NCBI GenBank assembly: GCA_016800925.1
Contig: JABCPU010000165.1
Coordinates: 62,001-126,000, forward strand
From: Suillus spraguei
Lineage: Eukaryota > Basidiomycota > Agaricomycetes > Boletales > Suillaceae
Length of the DNA stretch: 64,000 nucleotides
Direction: 5' to 3'
The translations under genes were made by a program, and so were the position numbers. Below, piece after piece: positions 12,279-22,585 of the stretch. The first letter of the stretch is position 1. The number at the start of each line of letters is the position of its first letter. A model generated the notes under the pieces. The model was not told the DNA's origin and ran no database searches. It saw nothing but the letters and a program-made list of their open reading frames with translations.

Positions 12279-13498
12279 TTGCCAACAATGGACAATCCAA
12301 TGGGCTCACAAGACAATGCCTCATCTCGCAAGGCTGCCACACACTGGGAGCTGGAGGAAGAAAAGGAACTGATATCCTTTCTTGTGACTCGCAAGTCTGA
12401 GGCTGGGGATACCATGAGCTTCAAAGGATCAGTCTTTACAGATGCTGCTATTCACATCAACAGGCTGTATCCCACCCAGAAGTGTGCTCCCAAATCTCAG
12501 TCATCCTGCAAAACAAAGTGGAACAATGTGAGTTTTATCATCAAATATCTATCTACTACAGCAGCTTATAGTATTACAGCTAAAGAAGACTTATAATGCA
12601 GTAAAGAACATCAAAACACTCTCTGACTTTGCATAGAGTGATGAGCATGGTGTTGGAGTCACCCCTGAAACTAGTGGCACCTGGGACATACATACCAAGG
12701 TAAGACTTTGCTATGTTCTTCTAATAAAATTATCTTAATACTTGGTGTCCTTAGGTGCATCCTCAACCAAAACAATTCGGTAACAAAGGTTTCCCTCATT
12801 TTGACGCCATTGAGCAGTTGATGCTAACTGCCGCCAGAGCAAAGTTCATGACCCACCAGCCCCATGCCAGGAAAGTCATGTCTGCTTCTGTGGCTCCCTC
12901 ATCCTCTTCATCAATGCCTCCTCCATCTTCCATGCCAACATGACCACACGCCATACTTCCTTCTCCCTCGGTCTCTTCCTCCAACCCAATGGATCTCTCC
13001 AACCTCGCTGCTGCAATTGCAGAAGCTCCCCCACCACAAACCTCACTAGCTGCGCCTACCTCCACTTTCACGTCTACCACAAGCAACTCGAAACTTATGA
13101 GTGCCAGCAGGGGTAAACACAAACATAGTGCATTGGGTGACAACACCAATTCATCACAGAAGTGCTCTCACCCCCCCTCCACAGCTGCCAAGGCCCATCA
13201 GGAGAGTAGCACAGCTCTTACCTCTATTGTGCAAATGCTCCCACTGGTTGTTGATTCTTTTTCTGCACCACCACCCACCCAACAGCAGGATGAATGCCCT
13301 CCTCCTACAACACTTGGCTGCGCAATCAGTATTCTTTGCACAACTGATGGCCTGACAGAGGATGATGTCTTTGTCCTCACCAACTTCATGACGGCAAATC
13401 CAAACGAAGTGGTAGCATTCCTTGCCTTACATGGGTTTTCATGGAGGACATCCTGGGCGCTAAGGAAGCTTGCAACTCTGTGCGGAAATGCTCATTGA
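12279..13498 (+). CDS. Myb/SANT-like protein, Harbinger ORF1
   Basis: The accessory DNA-binding protein that in PIF-Harbinger elements partners the transposase. Exon 1, from the ATG at 12279, contains a Myb/SANT-like tri-helix: HWELEEEKELISFLV, a middle helix around GSVFTDAAIHINRLYP and SCKTKWNNV. At least two introns follow (about 12529-12590 and 12700-12754), then GNKGFPHFDAIEQLM. The C-terminal part from 12989 is Ser/Thr/Pro-rich and closes with a helical tail (GLTEDDVFVLTNFM) ending at 13498. A TGA lies between the parts at about 12941, so either a further intron at about 12940-12985 is spliced out or the gene is broken. Confidence 0.6.
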
Positions 13499-13532
13499 AT
13501 AGTAGTTAGCTTAGTACAATTGTATGCAATGA

Positions 13533-13742
13533 AATTCTGCTAGTAGACACTCTGCCTTTTCCTTTTCTGGTTGTTTCTTTGTGTTTCTGAGTTCTGTTGT
13601 GAGTCTGTCATTGTCGCAATAACCGTTATAAAGTAGATGCATATATTCTGCTAGTAGACGCTCTGTGTTTTCTAGTGGTTTCTTTGTGTTTCTGAGTTCT
13701 TCTGTGAGTCTGTCATTGTCACAATGACTGTTATGAAGTAGA
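13533..13742. repeat. Two-copy tandem repeat inside Harbinger
   Basis: The block attctgctagtagac(a/g)ctctg ... ctgagttct(g/t)(t/c)tgtgagtctgtcattgtc(g/a)caat ... gttat(a/g)aagtaga occurs twice in direct orientation, starting near 13533 and 13647, with a few differences. It lies between the convergent ORF1 and transposase genes. Confidence 0.8.
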
Positions 13743-13865
13743 GTTGAGCATCGGAAGGGTTATTTATTATTCCATTTGGTGAAGGTAGAGCAGGGGAAGT
13801 CACTGTTACAAAATACTAGATAAATCAAATGTCCTGGGCAATGTAATCCGCCCACATTGCAGCTG

Positions 13866-15124
13866 CTATCTCATCATGGCACATGTCAGCTCTTCACTTT
13901 TCTGCCAAACTTGGCAGCCCATCAGCAAGCTCCACCAAGCATTAATCCCTTGGACAGTGTCTGCTGCAGCTTCCCCATTCACATCATCAGCATGAAAAAT
14001 CTCAGGGGTGTTAGTGTTGTAATTGTCATGAAAAATTTCAGGGTCTTCTGCACGAATAAAGTTGTGCAAGGCACACAAAGCCAGAGGTATGAGGGCCTGA
14101 ATCTCCATACTGTACTCTGGGGGTATCTGCAATATGCACCACTGGTGCTTCATCACTTCAAATATGTGTTCAATTGCATTTTGCAGGGAGGAATGTTGAA
14201 GATTGAAGAGTTCCTTGGCATTTTGTGGGCTTGAACAACTGTCAGTAGCTAGAATAAATTGAGAATATGAAAACTTATGAATTGTCCACTAAACACCACT
14301 CTTTGAGGTGATAACATATGCCCTGATAGGGGATGAGTAACATGTTGCAAGTTCCAAAGCCTGCATCCGCGAGGAGGTATCTACCTTCGGGAATGCGCAA
14401 GTCACATCTGCGCACATCATTCCAGATTGCTGCATCAGAGGATGAGCTATCCCACCTGGTAAGTCCATAGATAAAGCAAAAGTCAAAGTCGCATATAAAT
14501 AAACAATTTTGGGATATGTATCCCTTGTGGTTATGCATGTATGCATGATCGACGAGTGTGGCAAAAATGTGGATATGTGTCCCATCGACGGCACCAATGC
14601 ACTTGTCAAACCAATAAAAGTGATGGTCATTAGCAATGGACATAGGGATGGGGGAATCTGCAGTTGGAAATTGGATTTGAGAGGAGTAGAAGGGGTCATC
14701 TGAAAAAAAGAAGACCATAGTCCTGAAATATCTAAGAAAAAAATTAAGATGTACCATTATATGAGGTAGCTTCGCATTACCTTGTTATTGTGTGGGGGGA
14801 CTGCTGGAAATGCTCACCAACATGGCGACTTGAGAGACTGGTCACACAGGTATATAAAAAAATTGCTAGTTGTTCTTCTACTGAGATGCTATTGCGAGAC
14901 TGCTCGAATCCATTCTCCCAGAGAACTCGCAGTAGTTCTTCAAACACTTCTGAATTCACACCTAGATTGTGCCGGATCCTGTCTGGATGACCTGTCATGA
15001 GCTCCAGAACCCAAGCATGGCCTGTCAAAGCAGAGGTATGGTATGGAATTTTTTCCCAGGGGGTTTCAAAGAGACTGTAATACAGGCCTGATACTTGAGC
15101 CAGTATGAAAGTGAGAAGCAACAT
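13866..15124 (-). CDS. Harbinger DDE transposase (DDE_Tnp_4 type)
   Basis: It catalyses cut-and-paste transposition of the surrounding element. Three exons fit on the minus strand: from about 15124 to 14781, 14735 to about 14291, and 14232 to 13866, joined by short GT-AG introns. The N-terminal part (TGHPDRIRHNLGV, RHVGEHFQQSPHTITRYF) is the helix-turn-helix region. The catalytic core shows the first aspartate in GAVDGTHIHI, the second in LLADAGFG and the glutamate in LQNAIEHIFEVMK, then ALCALHNFIR. All three DDE residues are present and I see no internal stop once introns are removed, so this copy could be active or only recently silenced. The exact first methionine is uncertain. Confidence 0.88.
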
Positions 15125-15398
15125 GAAATGACCACAGCGCAGGTTGGCCTGCTCTCAAGCTTTGCGCCAGAGTAGTAGGGACTGTGATTCTTGAATAGGA
15201 TTATATGCATGTTGGATGACAGTGACGGGATCCATCATAAGGCAAGTATATACAGGGGATGATGAGTACTATTAAAACTAATATGTCCTACTGTATGTTA
15301 TCCGTGCTTTGACCCGGCGTCTCCCGGATGAACTGGCAAGTCTCATGGGTGAGTCACATGATACAAATTTTGAATTTCGCTGTCCAAACAGGACCTAA

Positions 15399-16335
15399 GT
15401 ACTCGTCACGTCCTTCCCTTGACAGCTATACTTAGTTACTGAATTCATATCAGATTTCATTTTCTGCTTTTATTTATTTCAGATCTGGTCCAATATTCAG
15501 GCACAGGAAGCACTGTCCACGATGCAATGACAGCACCAGTTTTGCAGCACACAATTATTGGTTGATAATGTCAATGTGTACCACTGGACCAGGCAAAATT
15601 GAATACCTTAGATTGTGATTAAAAAGTGAGACAAGAGAGCCAAAGAACTCAGGAGGCTCAGGCTCATGCAAGTGGCCTGCACTATAGCACTGGCACTGTA
15701 TGGGTTACCAGACAGTCACCCTGTGAACGGAGTTTGCACGCCAAAATGTAATATCGTAACAAGCGAGGCTAAGTAAATTAAATAATAAAAGCGGCAAAAA
15801 TGAAATCTGGTCTGTCACGCGAGTGACACAACCTGACTGTAATATTGAACTTGGTATGTTATAACAGTCGCATGCCAGCAGTATTTCATGCCTGCACACA
15901 CCTAGGCCGGGTATTACAAGTGACCATGTTGCTACGAACTCCTTCTTTGCACTCCACCAACCATGCTACAGCTGCCTGACCCACTACGCTTCTCTAACAA
16001 TGCCCAGCTTGTCCTCCATACTGCAGCTTGTCTTGGTGTTGTAGGAGTACTTGCTCAGGCTTGCTGTAGTCATAAATCAGAGAGCTACTGCCTTCCTCTC
16101 CCACCTTCCCATCCCACTTGAAGATTTTGGGGGCACTTCCATCTGTATCACCAGTAAAACTTTCCAATTCAACATATTGACTTTTGAATGCTGATTGTGT
16201 TGTATCATTGATAAGCCCATCCATCACTATAGCAGCATTGATTGACAAGTACGGTCCTTTGATCACCATTCGGTCAAGATTTGAGAACAGTGTTTCCTTC
16301 TTAATCTTTACTTCATGTCTGAGCCATTGTATGAC
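15399..16335. other. Repeat-derived intergenic stretch
   Basis: No convincing gene. At about 15740-15825 there is a diverged copy of the repeat seen at 41.4 and 42.7 kb (aatatcgtaacaagcga ... aaaagcgg ... aaaatgaaatctggtct). A minus-strand frame at 15994-16269 encodes 91 residues with no recognised domain and may be a gene fragment. Confidence 0.45.
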
Positions 16336-16339
16336 AGAG

Positions 16340-17430
16340 TAACAAGGACATCAGCCCTTCATTCGTGAAACATATGCTAGAGAATATCCATGTCCATGGT
16401 TTGACAGAGATCGATGTGGCCTTTCTTGGTGCCTCCTTTTTTGTAGGTGGATCTAGCACCATGAGGTTTTGTTTGTCACCTTTGGAAGTATGTGGCTGAA
16501 ATCATGTGAAAGATTTCTATGACAATCACCATGGTACTGACATATGGCAGCTGCATGTTTTGCCGAGGAGCAAGCTCAAGTTCAAGCTGAGCTCAATGCA
16601 GTTATAGAAGACACTGAGCTAGTTTGATTCCCTATTGCAGTGCTCCGATTCAAACATCTGCGCAAAAGCCCCAACTTTCACTGACCAATATTCTCTTCTT
16701 GCCTGCAAGCATTTATCCCTGAGGCCATGAGATGGAGGCCACCATTGCCTACGGGTAGTAGGTATCTTCTTTTGGTTTTATCTCTGATTTTTACAATATA
16801 CACATTGCAACAGTAGCTCATCGAACAAACCCACAATGTGATTTGGGCAAGTGATATTCAAATAACTTATTACTTGGATGATGATCTAGCACGTGAGAAA
16901 AATTATTGTATTCTAGCTGGGACCACATTGTTTGACAACCATCGGTAAGCATCATGCTGCAAGATACAAAGGATCTAACGACTATTGTCTTATGTCTATA
17001 TTCAGATGTCTACCCAGAGCCTGGCACATTCAAACCTCAGCGCTGGATTGACCACCAACATCGCCTAAGAGGTGATTTAAAATTCTTTGCCTATGGCTTT
17101 GGTTGGTGGTGAGTACTGCATTTCAGGTACTCTTTTCAATGACATTGCTTTTAGTGTATGCCCCGGTCAACATATTGCGAACAAGTACAATTATCCTTCT
17201 ACGCACATTGTCTTCCGAACTCACTTCGATCAACACAGATCAGTGTTCATCGACACGCTCCTGATCATGTGGCCTTCCAGCTCACTCTGGATCCTATGAA
17301 TCTGTTGGATGACATGGGATTCATGAATGGGGTGATGCCAGACATCCTGCCATGCGCAATTGAGTTTGAGACAAGGGTTCCGGAATCAGAGCTCAGGCGC
17401 ATGATGCAGCAGTATCCTCAGAATGCATGA
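16340..17430 (+). pseudogene. Cytochrome P450 pseudogene, C-terminal half
   Basis: Fragments in plus-strand order: an I-helix-like segment (EIDVAFLGASFFVGGSST, about 16405-16460), a J-helix region (FAEEQAQVQAELNAVIED), the K-helix segment AFIPEAMRWRPPLP (about 16710), AGTTLFDNH, PEPGTFKPQRW, and the haem-binding loop FAYGFG...VCPGQHIAN (about 17090-17190). It ends with a C-terminal piece to 17430. The P450 family oxidises small lipophilic substrates using haem bound by the cysteine of VCPG, which is kept. Stops fall between segments. The Arg-Arg pair normally found before VCPG is Trp-Cys here (CGG to TGG, CGT to TGT across an intron), both CpG transitions. The N-terminal half is missing. Confidence 0.8.
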
Positions 17431-18661
17431 GAAGCTTTGATACCTGGATGGATCAGGGAAAGAATAAAGAACCAGCTGCCAACAAATCGCCAATTGTATG
17501 TATTAGTGTATCCATCTCGCAATTCTACCCCTCATGCGATTTTGAACTGTGTGTCATCATCATTTATCTCATCAAACCTGATTCATATATGATGTGATAA
17601 TTCGCAACAACAACTTGAACAAAAATTGAGCACTGTCACCGGCAGGCACGGCATACAGTTCTGATACATCCATCCATAGATTGCACACAGCATATGCTGG
17701 TGGTGAATGAAATTTGTTGGTAAAATGGACATATCTGCCCGCCTAACAACTCAAAAAAAATTGCAAAATCCTCTTCATCCTATGATAGCTGATTTCTGTC
17801 CTTGTCAGATGCGAGTGGTAATAACATTGCAGGCACAGTAAACGCGACTAATTTCTCAACAACATTTGACCACTCCCAATCTCATCAGCGGGTTGGATTG
17901 TGCTATGGAATGCTCTGTAGCACTCTGTGGTGAATTATGTTTCCCTGATGCTGATAATGATACCAAAGATATTCAGCTTGATTGTTGATGGGGTCGCCCT
18001 TAGTCTTCTTCCTCATGGTGTGGATAAACATCTCCCAGAGAGTGACATGTACAGTAAAACACTGGTTATACCAGTCATCGACCGCCTGATCATCATTTTA
18101 AATTTGCTCAGTAAGATGTAGTTTTCTACAACTCAGGGAGGCATGACTGCAGTCGATTGCCCGAGCGAATATTGTGTCGTGTCCGTATGGGTCTGGGGAG
18201 AACCTGGGCTAGCAAAGGGATATCATTATGGAGAGATGTAACGGCATCAATATCAGCTCAATACTAACCAGAGAGCTTGGCTCCCCAGCTTTCTAAAGAC
18301 AAATATACTCTCGGATGGCTGCTGGTCACCTTGCCGCCGGTACAGAGCACTCGTACATTCGTCTGCACGTGCCAGATTCCAAGCTCATTCTACAACCGAT
18401 ACATATGTACAGGGATCCGCGTGTTCTTCGCATGACACACGATATGATTTCAAATTGGTGAGAGTCTGACTGTCGGTCACCCTGCTGGAAGCCGGATGGA
18501 GTCGGGAGCCGGCCCTGGCCGGCGGGCGAGAATCGGCAAATTCCGGGTAGCTAGTTTTTAGTAAAAACCCATATATACTAGTACCACAGAGCACCAAGCT
18601 TACGTCTTTCCCCGCCTCCATTGTTACTGCTGTTGATATCGTTGTCGTGTAGCCCTCTAAA
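17431..18661. other. Intergenic, no gene seen
   Basis: AT-rich sequence with only short unrecognised frames. The last 100 bases (catatatactag at about 18570) are the likely promoter of the 2-oxoglutarate dehydrogenase gene. Confidence 0.45.
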
Positions 18662-21600
18662 ATGATTCCGCGTACTACAATACGTCGTTTTCCAGGCGTT
18701 TTCAGCGCTACTGGTGCTGCTCGCTTTACCCCGACAATTGTACACCGGACTTTAGCTACTCCCGCAGCACCACCTTCTCCGAATGACCCCTTCGCAAACG
18801 GCACTAATGCTTACTATGCAGAAGAGATGTACAGAAATTGGAAGCAAGATCCAAGTCTGTTCATGCTTCTTGGAATGCCTATTTCTCTGGCATGGAGCAT
18901 GGTCTTCCTAGTGCCAAAGCTTTCCAGCCACCTCCAGGCTTAATCTCGCCCCCTGCGGACGGTGCACCTGCGCTATATGCTGGCGGAGGTTCCGAACTTG
19001 ATGACCACCTGAAGGTGCGGCTCCTGTCCTCTGCTGTACTACCGGGTAGCTGATCCCATGTAGGTTCAACTACTCGTACGGGCCTATCAAGTTCGTGGCC
19101 ACCATGTTGCCGAACTGGATCCCCTCGGCATTCTAGATGCTGATCTCGCAGATCTTCACCCTCCAGAACTTGAACTAAGCCGATACGGGTTTACCGAGCG
19201 TGATTTGGACAAGCAGATTGCTCTTGGACCAGGTATTCTCCCTCATTTTGCGACAGAGGACCGGAAATCAATGAGTTTGAGGGAGATCATTGCGCTTCTC
19301 AAACGGATATACTGCGAGTTATGTTTGTTTATTTACCTGACCGAAATCCTTATTTTCTCTGTAGGCGGCGCTGTGGGTATTCAGTATGTTCACATCCCAG
19401 ACAAGGAGCAATGCGATTGGATCAGAGAGCGTGTCGAAATTCCAAAGCCTTGGAACTATACAGTGGAAGAGAAACGCATGATTCTTGACCGTCTTATCTG
19501 GTCAGAGTCGTTCGAGAAATTTATCGCAAGCAAGTATCCGAACGAGAAGCGTTTCGGTCTCGAAGGCTGTGAGGCCTTGATTCCCGGAATGAAGGCGCTC
19601 ATCGATCGATCCGTCGATCATGGTGTCAAGCATGTCACAATGGGCATGCCTCATCGTGGTCGTCTTAACGTTCTTGGCAAATGTCATTCGCAAACCCATT
19701 GAAGCCATTCTGAACGAGTTTTTGGGTACAGATGTTGATAACCCAGCGGGCGATGTCAAATACCACTTGGGTGCAAATTATGTTCGCCCAACACCGTCTG
19801 GCAAGAAGGTCTCTTTGTCACTTGTTGCCAACCCATCACATCTTGAAGCCGAGGATCCTGTTGTTCTAGGCAAGACTTATGCCATACAGAACGTGGAGGG
19901 CGATGAGTCCACTCACAACACTGCAATGGGTGTGTTGCTGCACGGTGATGCCGCATTCGCTGGACAGGGTATCGTCTACGAAACCATGGGCTTCCACAAC
20001 TTACCCAACTATGGTACGGGTGGTACCATCCATCTCATCGTGAACAACCAAATCGGTTTCACTACCGACCCTCGTTTCGCGCGTTCCACTCCTTACCCTT
20101 CCGACATAGCCAAGTCTATAGATGCCCCAATCTTCCATGTGAATGGTGACAATGTTGAAGCCGTCAACTTTGTCTGTCAACTCGCGGCTGATTATCGCGC
20201 GAAGTACAAACGTGATGTTGTCATTGACATCGTTTGCTACCGTCGTTACGGCCATAATGAGACAGATCAGCCCATTTCACTCAACCCCGGATGTACCAGG
20301 CGATTGAAAAGCAGCCGACACCACTTACTCAATACACTAAGTTCTTGGTTGGCCGTGGGACCTTTACTGAGAAGATATAGAGGAGCATAAGAAGTGGGTC
20401 TGGGGGATGCTGGAGAAGGCAGCCGCTGCGGCAAAGGACTACGTTCCGACCAGCAAGGAATGGTTGTCTGCATCTTGGCAGGGTTTCCCTTCGCCTCGAC
20501 AATTGGCAGAAGAGACGCTGCCAACTCGTGCGACAGGTTCTGACGGAGAAATTCTCAAGCGCATTGGAAAGGCCATTTCATCATATCCTCCTGGTTTTAC
20601 TCCGCATCGCAACCTTGCTCGTATCCTCAACGGCCGTGGCAAGACAGTTGAAGAAGGTCACAACATTGATTGGTCAACGGCTGAGGCCCTTGCATTTGGC
20701 TCTCTCGCACTCGAAAAGATACATGTGCGTATTTCCGGTCAAGATGTGGAGAGAGGTACATTCTCTCAGCGGCACGCTGTCATCCATGATCAGAAGAATG
20801 AACAGCAGTATATCCCTCTGAATGACCTCGGTTCAAATCAAGCTCGGTTTGTCGTATGCAACTCGTCGTTATCCGAATATGGGACTCTCGGATTCGAATT
20901 AGGTTACTCATTGGTTTCACCAAACTCTCTCACCATGTGGGAGGCGCAGTTTGGTGACTTCGCCAATAACGCCCAGTGTATCATCGATCAATTCATTGCC
21001 TCTGGCGAACGGAAATGGTTGCAACGCTCCGGCCTTGTCATGAGCTTGCCACATGGGTACGATGGTCAAGGTCCTGAGCATTCGAGCGGAAGGATCGAAC
21101 GCTTCCTCCAACTTTGCGATGATCACCCCAATGTCTTCCCTACACCGGAGAAAGTCGAGAGGCAGCATCAAGATTGCAACATGCAAGTCGTGTATCCCAC
21201 GTACGTGTGTATCTTTCTAACCTTCATGACACCACTGACCTAATAGGTTACCTCAGTACCCCCGCTAATTATGTAAGTTTTGCCATTCGGTTTCGTGAGT
21301 ACCCCACTAAGTTTCTTATAGTTCCACGTTCTTCGTCGTCAAATTCACCGTGACTTCCGCAAGCCACTTATTATCTTCTTTTCAAAATCACTTCTGCGCC
21401 ATCCCAATGCTCGTTCAGATCTTTCGGAGATGATCGGCGACACCCACTTTGAACGCTATATTCCCGATTCCCATCCTGAACACCTAGTGCCTGCTGAGGA
21501 AGTGAGACGTCATATCCTTTGTACCGGTATGTTGCACCGTTTTTTTGGTTGTCAAGCAAACCCAACATGGAATTAGGTCAAGTATACCAAACCCTCATCC

Positions 21601-22071
21601 AGGAGCGTGATGCCAAGGGTATCAAAGATGTGGCTATCAGCCGCATTGAGCAGATCTCGCCCTTCCCCTACGACCTCGTGAGTTATTTTCGTTAAGTCGC
21701 CTACAGTGACTTACTAACGTTGACAGATCACTCCTCATCTTGACAAGTATCCTAATGCAGATATACTTTGGTGTCAGGTAAACCCTTGTGTCGACTCTTA
21801 GTATTTTAGCTAACCCGTAGTAGGAGGAGCCATTGAACAATGGGGCGTGGACTTATGTCGGACCCCGTATTCTGACTGCCGCCAACGAGACGCAGTACCA
21901 CAAAGGCAAATATCCATACTACGCAGGAAGGCAGCCGACAGGCTCTGTCGCCACAGGTAGCAAAGTGAGTAGTTGTGTCTATGTCTTTGATTGTGTACCC
22001 GCTCTAACCCACGCGAACAGGCCCAACACAAGAAAGAGATCGAGGAGTTCTTGGCTGCTGCCTTTGCTTAA
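18662..22071 (+). CDS. KGD1: 2-oxoglutarate dehydrogenase E1 component
   Basis: The thiamine-diphosphate-dependent E1 subunit of the mitochondrial 2-oxoglutarate dehydrogenase complex, which decarboxylates 2-oxoglutarate in the TCA cycle. The N-terminus is a typical mitochondrial presequence ([15 protein letters not shown]). Family landmarks in order are [113 protein letters not shown] and the ending FLAAAFA, with the stop at 22069-22071. At least seven introns are visible, several in the last kilobase. Four single-base indels break the frame: a base missing near 18853, an extra G at 19676-19677, and bases missing near 20275 and 20372. Each is repaired by one base to family-consensus sequence. 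An extra base may also sit at the donor near 19317. I read these as sequence errors. Confidence 0.95.
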
Positions 22072-22585
22072 TAGTGTACGGTCCTGTGACAATAATATAT
22101 ATACATATCATAGCGGCGCACGAGCGTCGGTCCCCTTTTTATTTGCTGGTGTACCTTGGCCATGGGAGCATACGTCGATCTCAAGTGTGTTCAAGACTGG
22201 CATATTCCTTGTGTAAACGAGTTTGCTAAGACAACATCTCACCGAGACCGTACGTTCGTATGGGTACCGCCGGACCGGAGAGCAGCAGCACACATAACTA
22301 AACTTCTTGACACGGAAGTTCAAACATGTATGGGACTATGCTCCCATTTTGCCAACTGCTGTTCTGGTAGATAAGCCTACAGTAGTGTCTCTAGCTACGT
22401 CATGATTACCTTGAAGTACTAGTGTAAACAAGATCATTTTTGGAACCGTGGCTGTGTGCGACAATCACGTGACAACACGTGTGCACGCGTTATGGTTGAC
22501 ATCCTTTTCTGCACTGTTGACACCACTTCTTTCCAATCAAAGTCCTCAAGTCCTCTTCAAATTCAGGCCGCGTCTTTGAGGACAC
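22072..22585. other. Intergenic, no gene seen
   Basis: A 3' flank followed by the kinesin promoter. A run attatatatacatat at about 22094-22108 follows the upstream stop codon. No coding signal. Confidence 0.45.

Larger units (their letters stand above)
10771..15395. mobile_element. PIF-Harbinger DNA transposon, full length, 4625 bp
   Basis: The left terminal repeat begins GGTCCTGTTTGGACAG at 10771 and runs to about 10825. The right end (15348-15395) is its reverse complement, differing by a few bases and one ATTTGAA unit. The element is flanked by a 3-bp duplication TAA (10768-10770 and 15396-15398). The TAA target and GGTCCTGTTTGG end are typical of the PIF-Harbinger superfamily. Inside are the two genes expected for that group: a Myb/SANT-like protein on the plus strand and a DDE transposase on the minus strand. 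The subterminal sequence TGAGACTTGCCAGTTCAT occurs at about 12122 and, inverted, near 15335, showing that a 1.29 kb insertion (10826-12115) displaced the left end. Without it the element is about 3.3 kb. Confidence 0.93.
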
